Shown here: one piece after another, positions 29,137-40,292 of the stretch
How positions within the stretch are numbered: position 1 is the first letter of the stretch
How the letters are laid out: each line of letters begins with the position of its first letter
DNA from: Ruminococcus sp.
GTDB taxonomy: Bacteria; Bacillota; Clostridia; Oscillospirales; Ruminococcaceae
Direction of reading: 5' to 3'
DNA length: 64,000 bases
Assembly: GCA_021199305.1 (NCBI GenBank)
Contig: JAJQIH010000016.1
Coordinates: forward strand, 1 to 64,000
Program-made: the position numbers and the translations under genes
The notes under the pieces: generated by a model
What the model saw: the letters and a program-made list of their open reading frames with translations, nothing else
Databases searched by the model: none
What the model was told of the DNA's origin: nothing

Positions 29137-29505
29137 TTACTTCTTCTTGTTAGCGATTGTCTTCTTCGAACCCTTGCGAGTTCTTGCGTTTGTCTTGGTT
29201 CTCTGACCTCTTACAGGCAGACCCTTTCTGTGACGAACGCCTCTGTAACAACCGATTTCAACAAGTCTTTTAATGTTAAGAGCAACTTCTCTTCTGAGGT
29301 CACCTTCAACTGTTACGTTCTTATCAATGTAGTCACGAAGCTTTGCTGCATCGTCCTCTGATAAATCCTTTACTCTGGTGTCAGGATTAACTCCTGTTTC
29401 CTTCAAAATCTTTTTTGAAATATTTGGACCAATTCCGTAGATATAAGTCAGTCCTACCTCGATTCTCTTATCTCTCGGAAGGTCTATACCAGCAATACGA
29501 GCCAT
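29137..29505 (-). CDS. 30S ribosomal protein S13
   Basis: 122 residues. A head protein that contacts the P-site tRNA and the L5 bridge. It has the [21 protein letters not shown] start, a helix-two-turn-helix region and a basic tail ([19 protein letters not shown] type). It lies between rpmJ and rpsK. Confidence 0.98.
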   Translation of the reverse strand: MARIAGIDLPRDKRIEVGLTYIYGIGPNISKKILKETGVNPDTRVKDLSEDDAAKLRDYIDKNVTVEGDLRREVALNIKRLVEIGCYRGVRHRKGLPVRGQRTKTNARTRKGSKKTIANKKK

Positions 29506-29533
29506 AAATTAGCTGCACCTCCATATTTTTTAG

Positions 29534-29647
29534 TTAGCCCTGTCTTTGCTTATGCTTTGGGTTCTGGCAAATTACCATTACCTTACCCTTTCTCTTGATG
29601 ATCTTGCATTTTTCACACATTGGCTTAACTGAAGGTCTTACTTTCAT
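29534..29647 (-). CDS. 50S ribosomal protein L36
   Basis: A 37-residue gene starting [15 protein letters not shown] and ending KHKQRQG. The zinc ligands Cys11, Cys14, Cys27 and His32 are all present, so this is the zinc-binding form. An AGGAGG-type site (AAAGGAGG) precedes the ATG. It sits between infA and rpsM, where it belongs, and completes this part of the cluster. Confidence 0.97.
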   Translation of the reverse strand: MKVRPSVKPMCEKCKIIKRKGKVMVICQNPKHKQRQG

Positions 29648-29717
29648 TGAAATACCTCCTTTAAATATACCTGAAAGCATTTTCTGCTTTCCCTTAAACG
29701 ATTGTACCTTTTGCTCT

Positions 29718-29936
29718 TTACTTTGAGCGCCAGGTAATTCTTCCCTTAGTCAAATCATAAGGCGACATCTCGACCGTTACCTTGTCACCGGGAACGATAC
29801 GAATGTAGTTTGTTCTCAGCTTTCCGGAGATATGAGCCAGAATCTCATGTCCGTTCTGAAGCTCAACACGAAATGTCGTGTTTCTCAATGCTTCCTTAAC
29901 TACTCCTTCAACCTCGATAGCATCGCTTTTTGACAT
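29718..29936 (-). CDS. Translation initiation factor IF-1
   Basis: 72 residues, exactly the usual size. A single S1/OB-fold protein that occupies the 30S A site during initiation. The [18 protein letters not shown] start and the [13 protein letters not shown] ending are typical. The 206-base gap to map upstream has no KOW-domain gene, which many clostridia have there. Confidence 0.97.
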   Translation of the reverse strand: MSKSDAIEVEGVVKEALRNTTFRVELQNGHEILAHISGKLRTNYIRIVPGDKVTVEMSPYDLTKGRITWRSK

Positions 29937-30142
29937 TATTTTACACCCCTCTAAAGGTTGCGGCCTGATTGAGTTTGTTTTGGGTTATAAACTCACTCAA
30001 TGCCTGATATAAACTATTTTCGGATTTCGACATTTCATCGGCAAGGGTGAAATGAACCTTGATTTCTCAAAGCCGTCGAAGCTAAAGCGCAAGCCTTTTT
30101 GCCCGACCTGCCGACAAACGTCTAGCATTTATTTTACAACGA

Positions 30143-30898
30143 CTATTCAATGTCAGGATCGGTCAGAATAATCGGTCCGTCCTTTGTAATAGCGATTGTA
30201 TGCTCAAAATGTGCGGAAGGCTTTCCGTCACGTGTTCTTACTGTCCACTCGTCAGGCATTACGTAAACCTTTTCTGTGCCGAGATTTATCATCGGCTCGA
30301 TAGCAATTACCATACCCTCCACAAGTCGTGGACCTCTTCCTTCTTTGCCGTAATTCGGAATCTCCGGATCCTCGTGCAAATCTCTGCCGACTCCGTGTCC
30401 GACAAATTCCCTTACGACTGAATATCCGTTGTCCTCGTTGTATTTCTGAACTGTATGTCCTATATCGCCAAGTCGTGTGCCTATACGTGCGATTTCAATC
30501 GCCTTGTACAAGCTCTCCTCCGTCGACTTGAGAAGCGCTTTCACCTCATCGGATACATCGCCGATTATAAAGGTTTTTGCGCTGTCGCCGTGAAAGCCGT
30601 CGATATAAGCGCCAAGATCAACTGAAACAACGTCGCCACTTTTAAGCTTGCGAGGTCCTGGTATACCGTGAATTACCTCGTCGTTTACAGATATGCACGC
30701 ACTTCCGGGAAAGCCGCCGTATCCTAAACATGACGGCTTCGCTCCGTGCGATACGATATATCTGTTTATAATCTTGTCAAGCTCATAGGTAGTCATTCCT
30801 GCGCGAACAACCTCTCCAGCGTGCTTTAAAGCTCCGCCTGTGATTCTGCCCGCTTTTTTCATCATTTCTATTTCTCGTGGTGATTTTATAGAAATCAT
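30143..30898 (-). CDS. Methionine aminopeptidase, type I
   Basis: 251 residues. It removes the initiator methionine from nascent proteins. The five metal ligands lie in the DLGAYIDGFHGDSAKTF, GHGVGRDLHEDP, EPMIN and HFEHTI motifs. I start at the ATG at 30898, 7 bases after AGGAAG; the frame is open 12 codons upstream, but that would overlap adk. It begins 16 bases after the adk stop. Confidence 0.96.
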   Translation of the reverse strand: MISIKSPREIEMMKKAGRITGGALKHAGEVVRAGMTTYELDKIINRYIVSHGAKPSCLGYGGFPGSACISVNDEVIHGIPGPRKLKSGDVVSVDLGAYIDGFHGDSAKTFIIGDVSDEVKALLKSTEESLYKAIEIARIGTRLGDIGHTVQKYNEDNGYSVVREFVGHGVGRDLHEDPEIPNYGKEGRGPRLVEGMVIAIEPMINLGTEKVYVMPDEWTVRTRDGKPSAHFEHTIAITKDGPIILTDPDIE

Positions 30899-30914
30899 TA
30901 AATCGCTTCCTAAC

Positions 30915-31547
30915 TTAACCGTTAATGGCTTCAAGCGTCAGGCGAGAAGTGTCAGCAACCTCTTCCTGTCCCTCTACGGTAACAAGCTTGCCCTGAGCTT
31001 CGTAATAGCCCTTTAATGGAGCTGTCTGCTCATGGTAAATTTTAAGGCGTGACTCAACTGTTGCAGGCTCATCGTCCTTGCGGATAACAGTTTTAGCTCC
31101 GCAAGCGTCACAGATTCCTTCAACCTTTGTAGGCTTGAAGTCAACATGATACGAATTTCCGCAGCCCTCGCAAACTCTTCTACCAGAAAGTCTTTGCTTT
31201 ATCTTTTCATCAGGAACGTAAATCTCAATTACCTTGTCGATTGTAACGCCCATGCTGTCAAGCGCTTCAGCCTGTGGAACCGTTCTCGGGAAGCCGTCAA
31301 GAATAAATCCTTTCTTGCAGTCGTCCTCAGCAATTCTGTCCTTTAAAATTCCGATTACTACCTCGTCAGGAACGAGCTTTCCGCTGTCCATATAGCTTTT
31401 AGCCTCAAGACCACTCTGCGTGCCGTTTTTAACAGCTGCACGAAGCATATTTCCTGTTGAAATTGTAGGAATATCAAGTGCCTTGCAGATAACCTCTGCC
31501 TGTGTTCCTTTTCCTGCGCCTGGTGCGCCTAATAAAATCAGATTCAT
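30915..31547 (-). CDS. Adenylate kinase
   Basis: 210 residues, the long form. It interconverts 2 ADP with ATP and AMP. The P-loop [10 protein letters not shown], the AMP-binding region and [12 protein letters not shown] are present. The LID contains a four-cysteine zinc site (CEGCG and CDACG), typical of Gram-positive enzymes. It sits between secY and map as in most Firmicutes. Confidence 0.97.
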   Translation of the reverse strand: MNLILLGAPGAGKGTQAEVICKALDIPTISTGNMLRAAVKNGTQSGLEAKSYMDSGKLVPDEVVIGILKDRIAEDDCKKGFILDGFPRTVPQAEALDSMGVTIDKVIEIYVPDEKIKQRLSGRRVCEGCGNSYHVDFKPTKVEGICDACGAKTVIRKDDEPATVESRLKIYHEQTAPLKGYYEAQGKLVTVEGQEEVADTSRLTLEAING

Positions 31548-31566
31548 AAGCTTATCCTTTCCCGTT

Positions 31567-32886
31567 TTATTCCAGGAAGCCCTTATGGTGACGCATCATC
31601 ATCTGAGATTCCAGTGTACGAACAGTTTCAAGTGCAACGCTTACTATAATAAGAATTGACGTACCTCCCATAGATATTCCGGAAATTCCTGAGAATCTTG
31701 CGAAGAATATCGGGAAAATAGCGATAATTCCTAAGAATATAGCTCCGACAAGCGTAATCTTTGAGAGAACTCTCTTGATAAAGTCGCTTGTTGGCTTTCC
31801 AGGACGAATACCTGGGATACCTCCGTTGTTCTGACGAAGGTTGTTGGCAATTTCTACCGGATTGTACTGCATTGATACATAGAAGTAGTTAAATCCTATG
31901 ATGAGCAGGAAGTACAAAACTGCGTAGAAGAAGCTGTCTGTGCTGAACAGATTCAGCATTCCAACGTAGAATTTCTGCCAGAAGCCCTCTGGGTTTGTAG
32001 GTCTTGCGATAAACAACTCAAGAGTTGAAGGCAAGGACATAAAGCTCATAGCGAAGATGATTGGAAGTACGCCGCTCATTGCAACCTTGACAGGAATATA
32101 TGAGTTCTGACCGCCATACATCTTTCTTCCGACTACTCGCTTAGCATACTGAACAGGGATTCTTCTTTCTGCATTGTCCATAAAGATAATGAAACCAATC
32201 ATCAGAACGAAGATTATAATGATTACAGGAACCATAATAATGTACTTCATCTCTCCAGTCTGCAGATACTCGATAAGCATCAATACTGCCGAAGGTCCTC
32301 TTGCAACGATACCTGCAAAAAGGAGCATTGAAATACCGTTTCCGATACCCTTTTCGTTAATCTGGTCGCCTAGCCAGATTACAAGTGCAGAACCAGCTGT
32401 AAAGCAAGCGATTATTACTATCTCTGCGAAGACTCCGCTGAAGCCTTCGGTATAAGTAACAGCTCCTGCTGAATTTTTAAGTGTAAGATAATATGCCCAG
32501 CCCTGGAAAAGCGAAATTCCGAGCGCCGTATATCTTGTAATCCTGTTGATTTTCTTTCTGCCTTCCTGACCTTCCTTAGCCATTCTTTCGAGCGGCGGGA
32601 TAGCATATGTCAGAAGCTGAATGATAATCGAAGCATTGATATACGGTGAAATTGACAAACACAGCAGGGTTGCTTGCGAGAAGGTACCACCTGAAAGCAT
32701 ATTCAGGTAGTTAAAAAAGTTACCTGTCGAGCTGTTTGTTTCAAACCATGACTGCAATGTCGCAGAGTCGAGGAAAGGAACGGGGATTGCTCCGCCTATA
32801 CGATAAATGATGATGATAAAAAGTGTGAACAATATCTTCTTTCTAAGCTCAGCAACTTTCCAAGCGTTTCTTAGAGTCTGTAACAC
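31567..32886 (-). CDS. Preprotein translocase subunit SecY
   Basis: 439 residues with ten membrane helices, the channel of the Sec translocon. [11 protein letters not shown], the plug region, and the conserved cytoplasmic [11 protein letters not shown] are visible. I start at a GTG (32886) four to five bases after AGAGGTGG; the usual SecY N-terminus ([16 protein letters not shown]) begins there and the upstream frame overlaps rplO. It lies 1 base after the rplO stop. Confidence 0.96.
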   Translation of the reverse strand: MLQTLRNAWKVAELRKKILFTLFIIIIYRIGGAIPVPFLDSATLQSWFETNSSTGNFFNYLNMLSGGTFSQATLLCLSISPYINASIIIQLLTYAIPPLERMAKEGQEGRKKINRITRYTALGISLFQGWAYYLTLKNSAGAVTYTEGFSGVFAEIVIIACFTAGSALVIWLGDQINEKGIGNGISMLLFAGIVARGPSAVLMLIEYLQTGEMKYIIMVPVIIIIFVLMIGFIIFMDNAERRIPVQYAKRVVGRKMYGGQNSYIPVKVAMSGVLPIIFAMSFMSLPSTLELFIARPTNPEGFWQKFYVGMLNLFSTDSFFYAVLYFLLIIGFNYFYVSMQYNPVEIANNLRQNNGGIPGIRPGKPTSDFIKRVLSKITLVGAIFLGIIAIFPIFFARFSGISGISMGGTSILIIVSVALETVRTLESQMMMRHHKGFLE

Positions 32887-32887
32887 T

Positions 32888-33328
32888 TTAAACCACCTCT
32901 GCCTTTCCGCCTGCCTTTTCAATCTTTTCGGCTGCTGTCTTTGTAAAAGCATCAGCCTTTACTGTGATGTTCTTAGTAAGCTCTCCATCTCCGAGAATTT
33001 TCACAGCATCGTAACGTCCGTTGATAAGACCTGATGCCTGTAAAAGCTCCTTGTCAACAACGATTCCGTCATTGAACTTTTCAAGCTCGCTTACATTAAC
33101 TGTTACAACCTTCTTTGCGAAAATGTTGTTGAAGCCTCTCTTTGGAGTTCTTCTTGTGAGAGAAGTCTGACCTCCCTCAAATCCTGGTCTGATTCCGCCG
33201 CCTGAACGAGCCTTCTGACCCTTATGTCCCTTACCAGCGGTTTTGCCCTGTCCTGAGCCGTGACCACGACCTATTCTTTTTGTTTCCTTTTTAGCGCCTT
33301 CTGCCGGTGAAAGTTCATGTAATTTCAT
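32888..33328 (-). CDS. 50S ribosomal protein L15
   Basis: 146 residues. The Gly/Lys/Arg-rich N-terminal half ([22 protein letters not shown]) threads into 23S rRNA, and a compact C-terminal domain follows. The end overlaps the secY ribosome binding site, so the two are probably translationally coupled. Confidence 0.97.
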   Translation of the reverse strand: MKLHELSPAEGAKKETKRIGRGHGSGQGKTAGKGHKGQKARSGGGIRPGFEGGQTSLTRRTPKRGFNNIFAKKVVTVNVSELEKFNDGIVVDKELLQASGLINGRYDAVKILGDGELTKNITVKADAFTKTAAEKIEKAGGKAEVV

Positions 33329-33346
33329 TCTTCACGCACCTCCCTA

Positions 33347-33526
33347 CTACGCCTCGGTAACCTTAACAAGATGCGCGATCTTCTTAATTTTACCCTGTGT
33401 CTGTGCGTTGTCCGGCTGAACTGTTACCGCACCGATTTTCTTAAGACCAAGTGACTCAGCAACAGCAATTTGATTCTTAGTCTTTGAATTAAGGCTTTTA
33501 ACCAATGTGATTTTTAAATTTGCCAT
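33347..33526 (-). CDS. 50S ribosomal protein L30
   Basis: 59 residues, standard bacterial length, starting MANLKITLVKSLNS. The start at 33526 has GGAGGA 6-7 bases upstream. The frame extends 19 codons further into the end of rpsE, but that part is not L30-like. Confidence 0.96.
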   Translation of the reverse strand: MANLKITLVKSLNSKTKNQIAVAESLGLKKIGAVTVQPDNAQTQGKIKKIAHLVKVTEA

Positions 33527-33539
33527 TTTTAAGTCCTCC

Positions 33540-34040
33540 TTAGCCAAGTATTTCTTTAACCGTCTTGCCTCTTTTTGCTGCAACCTGTTCAGCTGAGCTT
33601 ACTGATGCAAGACCGTTGATTGTAGCTCTTACTACATTGCAAGGATTATTTGAACGAAGTGACTTTGTTCTGATATCCTTGATTCCTGCCATTTCAACTA
33701 CTGCTCTGACAGGACCGCCCGCAATAACTCCGGTACCGGGTGCAGCAGGTTTCATCAAAACTCTTCCTGCTCCAAATGCTCCGATTACCTCATGCGGAAT
33801 AGTCGTTCCCCTTAATGAAACTCTTATAAGGTTCTTCTTTGCGTCCTCGATTCCCTTGCGAATAGCGTCCGGAACTTCGCTTGCTTTTCCAAGACCGAAG
33901 CCTACGATTCCGTTTCCGTCGCCTACTACGATAAGAGCTGAGAACTTCATGATACGTCCGCCCTTAACAGTCTTTGATACTCTGTTGATAGCGACAACCT
34001 TTTCTTCGAGTTCCATGTTAGAAGCATCTATTAAAGCCAA
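33540..34040 (-). CDS. 30S ribosomal protein S5
   Basis: 166 residues. It helps control translational accuracy and mRNA unwinding at the entry tunnel. It has the S5 double-stranded-RNA-binding fold ([19 protein letters not shown]) and the C-terminal [10 protein letters not shown] segment. The start is an uncommon TTG (34040) supported by AAGGAGG 8 bases upstream; the next ATG, eight codons in, lacks such a site. Confidence 0.96.
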   Translation of the reverse strand: MALIDASNMELEEKVVAINRVSKTVKGGRIMKFSALIVVGDGNGIVGFGLGKASEVPDAIRKGIEDAKKNLIRVSLRGTTIPHEVIGAFGAGRVLMKPAAPGTGVIAGGPVRAVVEMAGIKDIRTKSLRSNNPCNVVRATINGLASVSSAEQVAAKRGKTVKEILG

Positions 34041-34097
34041 AAGTATTACCTCCTTAATAACTTTTCACAGTAATGCCTGTGATGCACAAATTTAGGT

Positions 34098-34454
34098 TTA
34101 GAACTTGAGTCCGCCCTCACGAGCGCCGTCTGCAAGCTCTTTTACTCTTCCGTGATAGAGATATCCGCCTCTGTCAAATACAACAGATTCAATTCCCTTA
34201 TCAACAGCAGCCTTTGCGATTGCCTCGCCTACCTTCTTAGCTCCTTCGGTGTTTCCACCGTCGTCAAGCTTGAGTGCAAGCGATGATGCGGACGCTAACG
34301 TAACTCCGTTTACGTCGTCAATGATTTGTGCGTATATATGCTTAGCGGAGCGAAATACACTCAAACGAGGACACTCTGGTGTTCCAGAAAGATTCTTACG
34401 AACTCTGGCGTGTCTTTTAGCTCTAGCCAATGCTTTATCAGCCTTTTTAACCAT
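34098..34454 (-). CDS. 50S ribosomal protein L18
   Basis: 118 residues. It binds 5S rRNA and mounts it on the large subunit. [24 protein letters not shown] and the [27 protein letters not shown] ending are conserved. It lies between rplF and rpsE. Confidence 0.98.
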   Translation of the reverse strand: MVKKADKALARAKRHARVRKNLSGTPECPRLSVFRSAKHIYAQIIDDVNGVTLASASSLALKLDDGGNTEGAKKVGEAIAKAAVDKGIESVVFDRGGYLYHGRVKELADGAREGGLKF

Positions 34455-34475
34455 AGTATTTTACACTCCTTTCTC

Positions 34476-35021
34476 TTATTTACCCTTACCAGCTTTACCT
34501 TCTTTACGAATGATTCTTTCACCTTCGTAACGAATACCCTTGCCCTTATAAGGCTCTGGCGGGCGCTTTTCACGAACCTCTGAAGCATACTGACCGACCA
34601 TCTGCTTGTCGATTCCGTTTACAACAATCTTGTTTGGTGCAGGAACATCAATCGTAATTCCGTCAATCTCAGACATAATTACCTGATGTGAAAATCCTAA
34701 GTTCATAACAAGATTTTTGCCCTGCTTTGCGGCTCTGTATCCAACTCCCTCGATTTCAAGAGTCTTGGAAAATCCGTTTGTAACGCCCTCAACCATATTG
34801 TTGATAAGCGATCTTGTCAATCCGTGAAGCGACTTGTGCAGCTTATCCTCTGAAGGACGAGCAACCTTAACCTCGCTTCCCTCACAAGTGATAATCATAT
34901 CCTTGTGCATTTCCTTCGTAAGTGTTCCCTTAGGGCCCTTAACAGTAACTACATTACCCTCAGCAATGTTTACATCTACTCCGGCCGGAACACTAATTGG
35001 CTTATTACCGATTCTCGACAT
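34476..35021 (-). CDS. 50S ribosomal protein L6
   Basis: 181 residues with two similar domains (about 1-80 and 83-170). It sits near the GTPase centre. [15 protein letters not shown] and the C-terminal [14 protein letters not shown] motif are diagnostic. Confidence 0.98.
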   Translation of the reverse strand: MSRIGNKPISVPAGVDVNIAEGNVVTVKGPKGTLTKEMHKDMIITCEGSEVKVARPSEDKLHKSLHGLTRSLINNMVEGVTNGFSKTLEIEGVGYRAAKQGKNLVMNLGFSHQVIMSEIDGITIDVPAPNKIVVNGIDKQMVGQYASEVREKRPPEPYKGKGIRYEGERIIRKEGKAGKGK

Positions 35022-35036
35022 AATCTTTAGTCCTCC

Positions 35037-35435
35037 TTACCAGACAAATGCAAGAACTTCTCCTCCGACATTAAGCTCTCTTGCTTTTCTGTCAGTAACA
35101 ATTCCCTTTGATGTAGAGATAATTGCTACTCCAAGTCCCTTCATTACCTTAGGCATTTCCTCGCAGCTCGAGTAAATTCTAAGACCCGGCTTTGAAACTC
35201 TTCTAAGTCCTGAAATGACTGGCGAGTTGTTCTCATCATATTTTAGAGTAATTCTAATGATACCCTGCTTTCCGTCCTCAATGATCTGAAAGTCCTTTAC
35301 ATATCCTTCGTCAACAAGAATCTGTGTTATGGACTTTTTCATATTAGATGCAGGAACGTCAACTGTTGCGTGCTTTGCAGAACTTGCATTACGAATTCTG
35401 GTCAATAAATCAGCTATTGTATCAGTAATTTGCAT
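35037..35435 (-). CDS. 30S ribosomal protein S8
   Basis: 132 residues. It binds the central domain of 16S rRNA and, in enterobacteria, its own spc mRNA. It has the [14 protein letters not shown] start and the C-terminal [20 protein letters not shown] motif. Confidence 0.98.
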   Translation of the reverse strand: MQITDTIADLLTRIRNASSAKHATVDVPASNMKKSITQILVDEGYVKDFQIIEDGKQGIIRITLKYDENNSPVISGLRRVSKPGLRIYSSCEEMPKVMKGLGVAIISTSKGIVTDRKARELNVGGEVLAFVW

Positions 35436-35465
35436 GCTAGTTAACCTCCTTTAAATAAAATTTCT

Positions 35466-35651
35466 TTACCAGCTAGACTTCTTAACACCTGGAATCTGAC
35501 CCTTGTGTGCAAGCTCTCTGAAGCAGATACGGCAGATGCCGAACTTTCTCAGATAAGCGTGCGGTCTTCCGCAGATCTTACATCTGTTGTAAGCACGAGT
35601 GGAATACTTAGGCGTTGCCTGCTGCTTGTTAATCATAGCCTTCTTAGCCAT
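35466..35651 (-). CDS. 30S ribosomal protein S14 type Z
   Basis: 61 residues, the short zinc-binding form. Cys24-Cys27 (CKIC) and Cys40-Cys43 (CRIC) form the zinc site. This form is replaced under zinc limitation in some Firmicutes by a zinc-free paralogue, which is not in this window. Confidence 0.97.
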   Translation of the reverse strand: MAKKAMINKQQATPKYSTRAYNRCKICGRPHAYLRKFGICRICFRELAHKGQIPGVKKSSW

Positions 35652-35666
35652 TCTTATTTCCTCCTC

Positions 35667-36215
35667 TTACTTCTCAGCAAATGGAGCGCCTAACATTGAA
35701 AGTAGCTCCTTTGCCTCTTCGTCAGTGTTCGCAGTTGTGATAAAGTTGATGTCCATACCGCGTACCTTGTCAATCTTATCGTATTCAATCTCAGGGAAGA
35801 TAAGCTGCTCCTTGATACCTGTTGAGTAGTTTCCTCTTCCGTCGAATGAGTTTGCGTTGATTCCTCTGAAGTCACGAACACGTGGGAACGCAACATTGAA
35901 AAGTCTGTCAACGAACTCGTACATTCTGTCAGCTCTCAGGGTAACCTTAACGCCGATAATCTGTCCTTCACGAAGCTTGAAGTTCGCAACTGACTTCTTT
36001 GCCTTACAAGCTATTGGCTTCTGACCTGTGATAGCTGAAAGGTCCTTCATAATAGCGTCAACAACCTTTGAGTTGTCCTTAGCTTCGCCGCAGGCAACAT
36101 TGATTACTACCTTGTCGAGCTTTGGAATCTGCATTACGTTTTTGTAGCCGAATTTTTTCATCATAGCAGGAGCTACGCTGCTAACATATAATTCTTTTAA
36201 ATTTGGTGTAGCCAT
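35667..36215 (-). CDS. 50S ribosomal protein L5
   Basis: 182 residues. It binds 5S rRNA and forms the B1b bridge to S13. [21 protein letters not shown] and the [18 protein letters not shown] segment are diagnostic. Confidence 0.98.
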   Translation of the reverse strand: MATPNLKELYVSSVAPAMMKKFGYKNVMQIPKLDKVVINVACGEAKDNSKVVDAIMKDLSAITGQKPIACKAKKSVANFKLREGQIIGVKVTLRADRMYEFVDRLFNVAFPRVRDFRGINANSFDGRGNYSTGIKEQLIFPEIEYDKIDKVRGMDINFITTANTDEEAKELLSMLGAPFAEK

Positions 36216-36230
36216 CGTTTACTCCTCCTG

Positions 36231-36554
36231 TTAAAACTCTTCGCCGCAGTTTGCATTCTTGCAAATACGAACCTTTGAGCCGTCGTCAAGAATCTTGTGA
36301 CCAACTCTTGTCGGCTTTCCGCATTTAGGGCAAACTGGCATTACCTTGCAAGCATACATTGCAGCCTCAGCCTTAACTATGCCGCCTGCCTCGCCCTGTC
36401 TTCTGGGCTTTACGTGCTTTGTGCACATATTGATGCCCTCAACAATAACCTTGCGCTCCTTTGGTGATACCTGAAGTACCTTACCCTTCTTGCCCTTATC
36501 CTTACCGGAAAGAACAACTACAGTGTCGCCGGTTTTAATGTGTAATTTATTCAT
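36231..36554 (-). CDS. 50S ribosomal protein L24
   Basis: 107 residues. The KOW motif ([20 protein letters not shown]) initiates 50S assembly. The C-terminus has four cysteines (VCPKCG and CKNANC), likely a small zinc ribbon, with a two-residue insertion in the second pair compared with the usual CxxC. Confidence 0.97.
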   Translation of the reverse strand: MNKLHIKTGDTVVVLSGKDKGKKGKVLQVSPKERKVIVEGINMCTKHVKPRRQGEAGGIVKAEAAMYACKVMPVCPKCGKPTRVGHKILDDGSKVRICKNANCGEEF

Positions 36555-36572
36555 CTGAACGACACCTCCAAA

Positions 36573-36941
36573 TTAAAGAACTTCCGGAGCGAGTGAAAGA
36601 ATCTTCATATAATCCTTTTCACGAAGCTCTCTTGCAACAGGCCCGAAAATACGGGTTCCTCTTGGGTTTTTATCTTCTCTTATAATAACAGCAGCGTTTT
36701 CATCGAAACGGATGTATGTTCCGTCCTCTCTTCTTAAACCACTTGCTGAACGAACGATTACTGCTTTTACAACATCGCCTTTTTTAACAACGCCGCCCGG
36801 TGTTGCTTTTTTAACTGAAGCTACTACAACGTCGCCGATGTTTGCGTATCTTCTGCGCGATCCACCTAAAACTCTGATACACATAAGCTCCTTCGCTCCA
36901 GTGTTGTCAGCAACTTTCAGGTAAGTTTGCATTTGAATCAC
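36573..36941 (-). CDS. 50S ribosomal protein L14
   Basis: 122 residues. It contacts 16S rRNA at bridge B8. It starts with GTG (36941), 8 bases after AAAGGAGG; that gives the normal MIQ N-terminus of Firmicutes L14, so I prefer it to the ATG three codons later. Confidence 0.97.
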   Translation of the reverse strand: MIQMQTYLKVADNTGAKELMCIRVLGGSRRRYANIGDVVVASVKKATPGGVVKKGDVVKAVIVRSASGLRREDGTYIRFDENAAVIIREDKNPRGTRIFGPVARELREKDYMKILSLAPEVL

Positions 36942-37020
36942 AGTGCGTTCCTCCTTTCGTAAATCTCAAAAGCGGTATTTAAAGAGGAGAAGAATTCCTC
37001 TTTAAAACCAAAATTTTAAA

Positions 37021-37278
37021 TTACTTAGCCTGCTCGATAACTCTTGTCAAGCGCCATCTCTTATCCTTTGATAAAGGTCTTGTTTCCATAACCTCTACCT
37101 TGTCGCCGATGTTGCATACGTTTTCTTCGTCGTGTGCCTTTAGCTTAACAGTTCTCTTGATAATCTTCTTGTAAAGCGGGTGTGCTACGTTATCTTCAAT
37201 AGCAACTACGATTGTCTTATCCATCTTGTTTGAAACAACCTTACCCACTCTTGTTTTTCTAAGATTTCTTTCGCTCAC
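37021..37278 (-). CDS. 30S ribosomal protein S17
   Basis: 85 residues, an OB-fold primary binder of 16S r[24 protein letters not shown] is typical. The start codon is GTG, with AAGGAGG upstream. It follows rpmC. Confidence 0.97.
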   Translation of the reverse strand: MSERNLRKTRVGKVVSNKMDKTIVVAIEDNVAHPLYKKIIKRTVKLKAHDEENVCNIGDKVEVMETRPLSKDKRWRLTRVIEQAK

Positions 37279-37295
37279 AGTAAATCCTCCTTTTC

Positions 37296-37493
37296 TTATT
37301 CAGCGCTGGACTCTTGCTTACGAATGAATGTCTTAACTCGAGCAATATCCCTTTTAACAGCCTTCATTCTCATAGGGTTGTCAAGTTGGTTTACAGCATG
37401 CTGAAAACGAAGGTTGAATAGCTCTTGCTTTAATTCGCCGAGCTTTTCTTCAAGCTCGTCAGCTGTCAGTTCTTTGATTTCACTTGCCTTCAT
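37296..37493 (-). CDS. 50S ribosomal protein L29
   Basis: 65 residues, a two-helix protein near the peptide exit where signal recognition particle and trigger factor dock. [19 protein letters not shown] and the basic [12 protein letters not shown] ending fit. Its first base is shared with the last base of rplP. Confidence 0.97.
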   Translation of the reverse strand: MKASEIKELTADELEEKLGELKQELFNLRFQHAVNQLDNPMRMKAVKRDIARVKTFIRKQESSAE

Positions 37494-37924
37494 TATTGCT
37501 CACCACCCGTTTCTTGAGTTTCTCTCTTAACAAACTTACACTTGATCGGGAGCTTGTGTGCTGCAAGACGCATAGCCTCTCTTGCGATTTCCTCTGAAAC
37601 TCCCTCGATTTCAAACATAACTCTTCCAGGCTTTACTACAGCTACCCAGTACTCAGGAGCGCCCTTTCCTTTACCCATACGGGTTCCGAGAGGCTTCTTT
37701 GTAACCGGCTTGTCAGGGAAAATCTTAATCCAGACCTGACCGCCACGCTTGATGTATCTTGTCATAGCGATACGGGCTGCTTCAATCTGGTTTGATGTAA
37801 TCCATGCGCACTGTAACGCCTGTAGTCCGTACTCTCCGTTTGAAACTGTATTTCCGCGAAGCGCCTTACCGGTCATACGACCTCTGTGCTGCTTACGGTA
37901 TTTTACTCTCTTTGGAAGTAGCAT
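37493..37924 (-). CDS. 50S ribosomal protein L16
   Basis: 143 residues. It positions the A-site tRNA and organises the peptidyl transferase region. [19 protein letters not shown] and the [19 protein letters not shown] motif are diagnostic; the arginine that is hydroxylated in some species lies in the latter. It overlaps rpsC and rpmC by one base each. Confidence 0.98.
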   Translation of the reverse strand: MLLPKRVKYRKQHRGRMTGKALRGNTVSNGEYGLQALQCAWITSNQIEAARIAMTRYIKRGGQVWIKIFPDKPVTKKPLGTRMGKGKGAPEYWVAVVKPGRVMFEIEGVSEEIAREAMRLAAHKLPIKCKFVKRETQETGGEQ

Positions 37925-38682
37925 TATGCGTTACCTCCTTCTGCATTTTCTTTTCTTGGTCTGTATCCCTGACGACGTCTTGGCCTGCTGTCATCGTTTC
38001 TGCGACGACGCTGCTTGTTGTCCTTTTCTCTCTTCTGAGAATCAGGAATTTCGCCCTTTAATACCTCTCCACGATAAATCCATACCTTAACGCCGATCTT
38101 GCCGTAGGTTGTATTTGCTTCGGCAGTACCGTAGTCGATGTCAGCACGAATTGTCTGTAGTGGAATTGTTCCTTCGTGATAAGACTCAGCTCTTGCAATT
38201 TCTGCGCCGCCTAAACGACCTGAGCATCTTGTCTTGATTCCCTTAGCGCCAAGCTTCATTGATCTTCCGATTGCTGACTTCATTGCTCTTCTGAAGGATA
38301 CTCTGTTCTCCAGGTCAAGCGCAATCTTCTCTGCAACGAGCTGTGCGTTCAAGTCCGGCTGTCTTACCTCAATAATATTGATAGCTACCGGCTTGTTTAT
38401 CATTTTTTCAATCTTTGCACGGAGCTTTTCAATTGTAGCTCCCTTTTGTCCGATTACCATTCCCGGCTTAGCGCAGTTAATGTGAATCTTAACCTTATCT
38501 GCAAATCTTTCAATCTCAATTCTCGGAACGCCCGCTGAATAAAGAGTCTTTTTAATGTACTCTCTGATCTTGTGGTCCTCAACAAGTGTATCGCCGAAAG
38601 TTGATTTATTTGCAAACCAACGGGAATCCCAATCTTTAATTACTCCGACACGTAGTCCATGTGGGTTTACTTTCTGGCCCAT
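37924..38682 (-). CDS. 30S ribosomal protein S3
   Basis: 252 residues, longer than the typical 215-235. It has an N-terminal KH domain (with [13 protein letters not shown]) and the S3 C-terminal domain (about 120-210). The extra 40 residues form an Arg-rich, charged tail ([16 protein letters not shown] type). S3 lines the mRNA entry tunnel, and tails of this kind occur in other clostridia. Confidence 0.97.
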   Translation of the reverse strand: MGQKVNPHGLRVGVIKDWDSRWFANKSTFGDTLVEDHKIREYIKKTLYSAGVPRIEIERFADKVKIHINCAKPGMVIGQKGATIEKLRAKIEKMINKPVAINIIEVRQPDLNAQLVAEKIALDLENRVSFRRAMKSAIGRSMKLGAKGIKTRCSGRLGGAEIARAESYHEGTIPLQTIRADIDYGTAEANTTYGKIGVKVWIYRGEVLKGEIPDSQKREKDNKQRRRRNDDSRPRRRQGYRPRKENAEGGNA

Positions 38683-38701
38683 AGTTTACCTCCTCTTTCG
38701 A

Positions 38702-39037
38702 CTATTCCTTTTCCTTGAGAACAACAGTTACGTGAGATGTTCTCTTAAGGATTCTGTTTGCTCTGCCACGTGATACAGGTCTGATTCTCTTAAGCGTTCT
38801 GCCTGCTGAAACGTAACACTCTGAAACATATAGATTATCCTTATCCATATTAAAGTTGTTCTCAGCGTTTGCAGCAGCCGATTTAAGAAGCTTTTCGAGA
38901 TATTCACTTGCAGCCTTCGGTGTGTGCTTTACTGTTGCCATAGCAACATCGTAATCCTTTCCTCTGATAAGGTCAAGTACGATCTTCACCTTGCGAGGAG
39001 AAATACGAGCGTCTTTTAATATTGCTTTTGCTTCCAT
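38702..39037 (-). CDS. 50S ribosomal protein L22
   Basis: 111 residues. Its beta-hairpin lines the exit tunnel (site of some macrolide-resistance changes), and the [19 protein letters not shown] ending is conserved. I start at the ATG at 39037, behind GGGAGGA; the frame continues 28 codons upstream over the end of rpsS but without L22 character. Confidence 0.96.
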   Translation of the reverse strand: MEAKAILKDARISPRKVKIVLDLIRGKDYDVAMATVKHTPKAASEYLEKLLKSAAANAENNFNMDKDNLYVSECYVSAGRTLKRIRPVSRGRANRILKRTSHVTVVLKEKE

Positions 39038-39056
39038 CAATTTATCCTCCCTTTGG

Positions 39057-39341
39057 CTACTTCTTACCATTATTTGATGTCTTGGAGCCTGCGTGACCTC
39101 TGTAAGTCCTTGTCGGTGCAAACTCTCCGAGCTTATGGCCTACCATATCCTCGGTTACATAAACAGGTACGTGCTTGCGTCCGTCGTGAACAGCGAACGT
39201 ATGACCTACGAAATCAGGGAAAATTGTTGAAGCTCTGCTCCAGGTTTTCAAAACCTTCTTTTCGCCTGCTTCGTTCATAGCGATTACTCTCTTGAGAAGG
39301 GCCTCCTGGACGTAAGGTCCCTTTTTGATACTTCTACCCAT
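39057..39341 (-). CDS. 30S ribosomal protein S19
   Basis: 94 residues. A head protein that with S13 contacts t[22 protein letters not shown] and [18 protein letters not shown] are diagnostic. Confidence 0.98.
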   Translation of the reverse strand: MGRSIKKGPYVQEALLKRVIAMNEAGEKKVLKTWSRASTIFPDFVGHTFAVHDGRKHVPVYVTEDMVGHKLGEFAPTRTYRGHAGSKTSNNGKK

Positions 39342-39362
39342 TTTTCATCTGCCTCCCTTCAA

Positions 39363-40196
39363 TTACTTACCATTTCTACGTTTTACGATAAACTTATCAG
39401 AGCGGTGATGCTTCTTACGGGTTTTGTATCCAAGTGCTGGCTTGCCCCATGGAGAAACAGGTCCCGGACGTCCGACTGGCGACTTACCTTCACCACCACC
39501 GTGAGGGTGGTCGTTCGGGTTCATTACAGAACCTCTTACAGTAGGTCTGATACCCATATGACGTTTTCTTCCTGCCTTACCGTAGTTTACATTGTTGTGG
39601 TCGATGTTTGAAACCTGACCGATTGTAGCCATGCAGTTTACTGGAATTCTTCTCATCTCACCTGAAGGAAGTCTTACAAGCGCATAGCCGTTTTCCTTAC
39701 CCATAAGCTGAGCCATATTTCCTGCTGAACGAACAAGCTGTGCGCCCTTGCCAGGATAAAGCTCGATGTTGTGAATAAAGGTACCAACCGGAATGTTTGC
39801 CATCTGCATAGCGTTACCAGGCTTAACGTCTGCGTCTGCTCCGCTTCTTACTGTATCGCCGACATTCAATCCGTTAGGAGCTAAGATATATCTCTTCTCT
39901 CCGTCCTCATACTGAACCAAAGCGATAAATGCTGAACGGTTCGGGTCATACTCGATTGTAAGAACCTTAGCGTCCATATTAAGCTTATTTCTCTTAAAGT
40001 CGATTATACGGTACTTTCTTCTCTCTCCGCCGCCTCTGTGACGAACAGTAATTCTACCGTAGCTGTTTCTGCCTGATTTTTTCTTCATTGGCTCAAGCAG
40101 ACTTCTTTCAGGAGCCACCTTTGACAATCCTGAGTAATCGGTAACTGTCATACCTCTTCTACCAGGAGTCGTAGGCTTGTAGCTCTTTATTGCCAT
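39363..40196 (-). CDS. 50S ribosomal protein L2
   Basis: 277 residues. It is essential for subunit joining and peptidyl transfer. The [21 protein letters not shown] region (conserved His in HPHGGGEG) is intact. I start at the ATG at 40196 ([15 protein letters not shown]); the four extra upstream codons begin with a GTG that overlaps the AGGAG site. Confidence 0.97.
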   Translation of the reverse strand: MAIKSYKPTTPGRRGMTVTDYSGLSKVAPERSLLEPMKKKSGRNSYGRITVRHRGGGERRKYRIIDFKRNKLNMDAKVLTIEYDPNRSAFIALVQYEDGEKRYILAPNGLNVGDTVRSGADADVKPGNAMQMANIPVGTFIHNIELYPGKGAQLVRSAGNMAQLMGKENGYALVRLPSGEMRRIPVNCMATIGQVSNIDHNNVNYGKAGRKRHMGIRPTVRGSVMNPNDHPHGGGEGKSPVGRPGPVSPWGKPALGYKTRKKHHRSDKFIVKRRNGK

Positions 40197-40292
40197 ATTA
40201 TAGTTCACTCCTTTTGAGTTTAGTTTTGCGGGAAGGGGTGCTTCCCATACTTACGCTTCCATATCTGAAGCTTATTCTTCGGGGCTTATCAA

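Noticed and set aside
29937..30142. Missing KOW-domain or small gene between map and infA
   Set aside because: A 43-codon frame exists on the minus strand but has no KOW-like sequence or ribosome binding site; treated as spacer.
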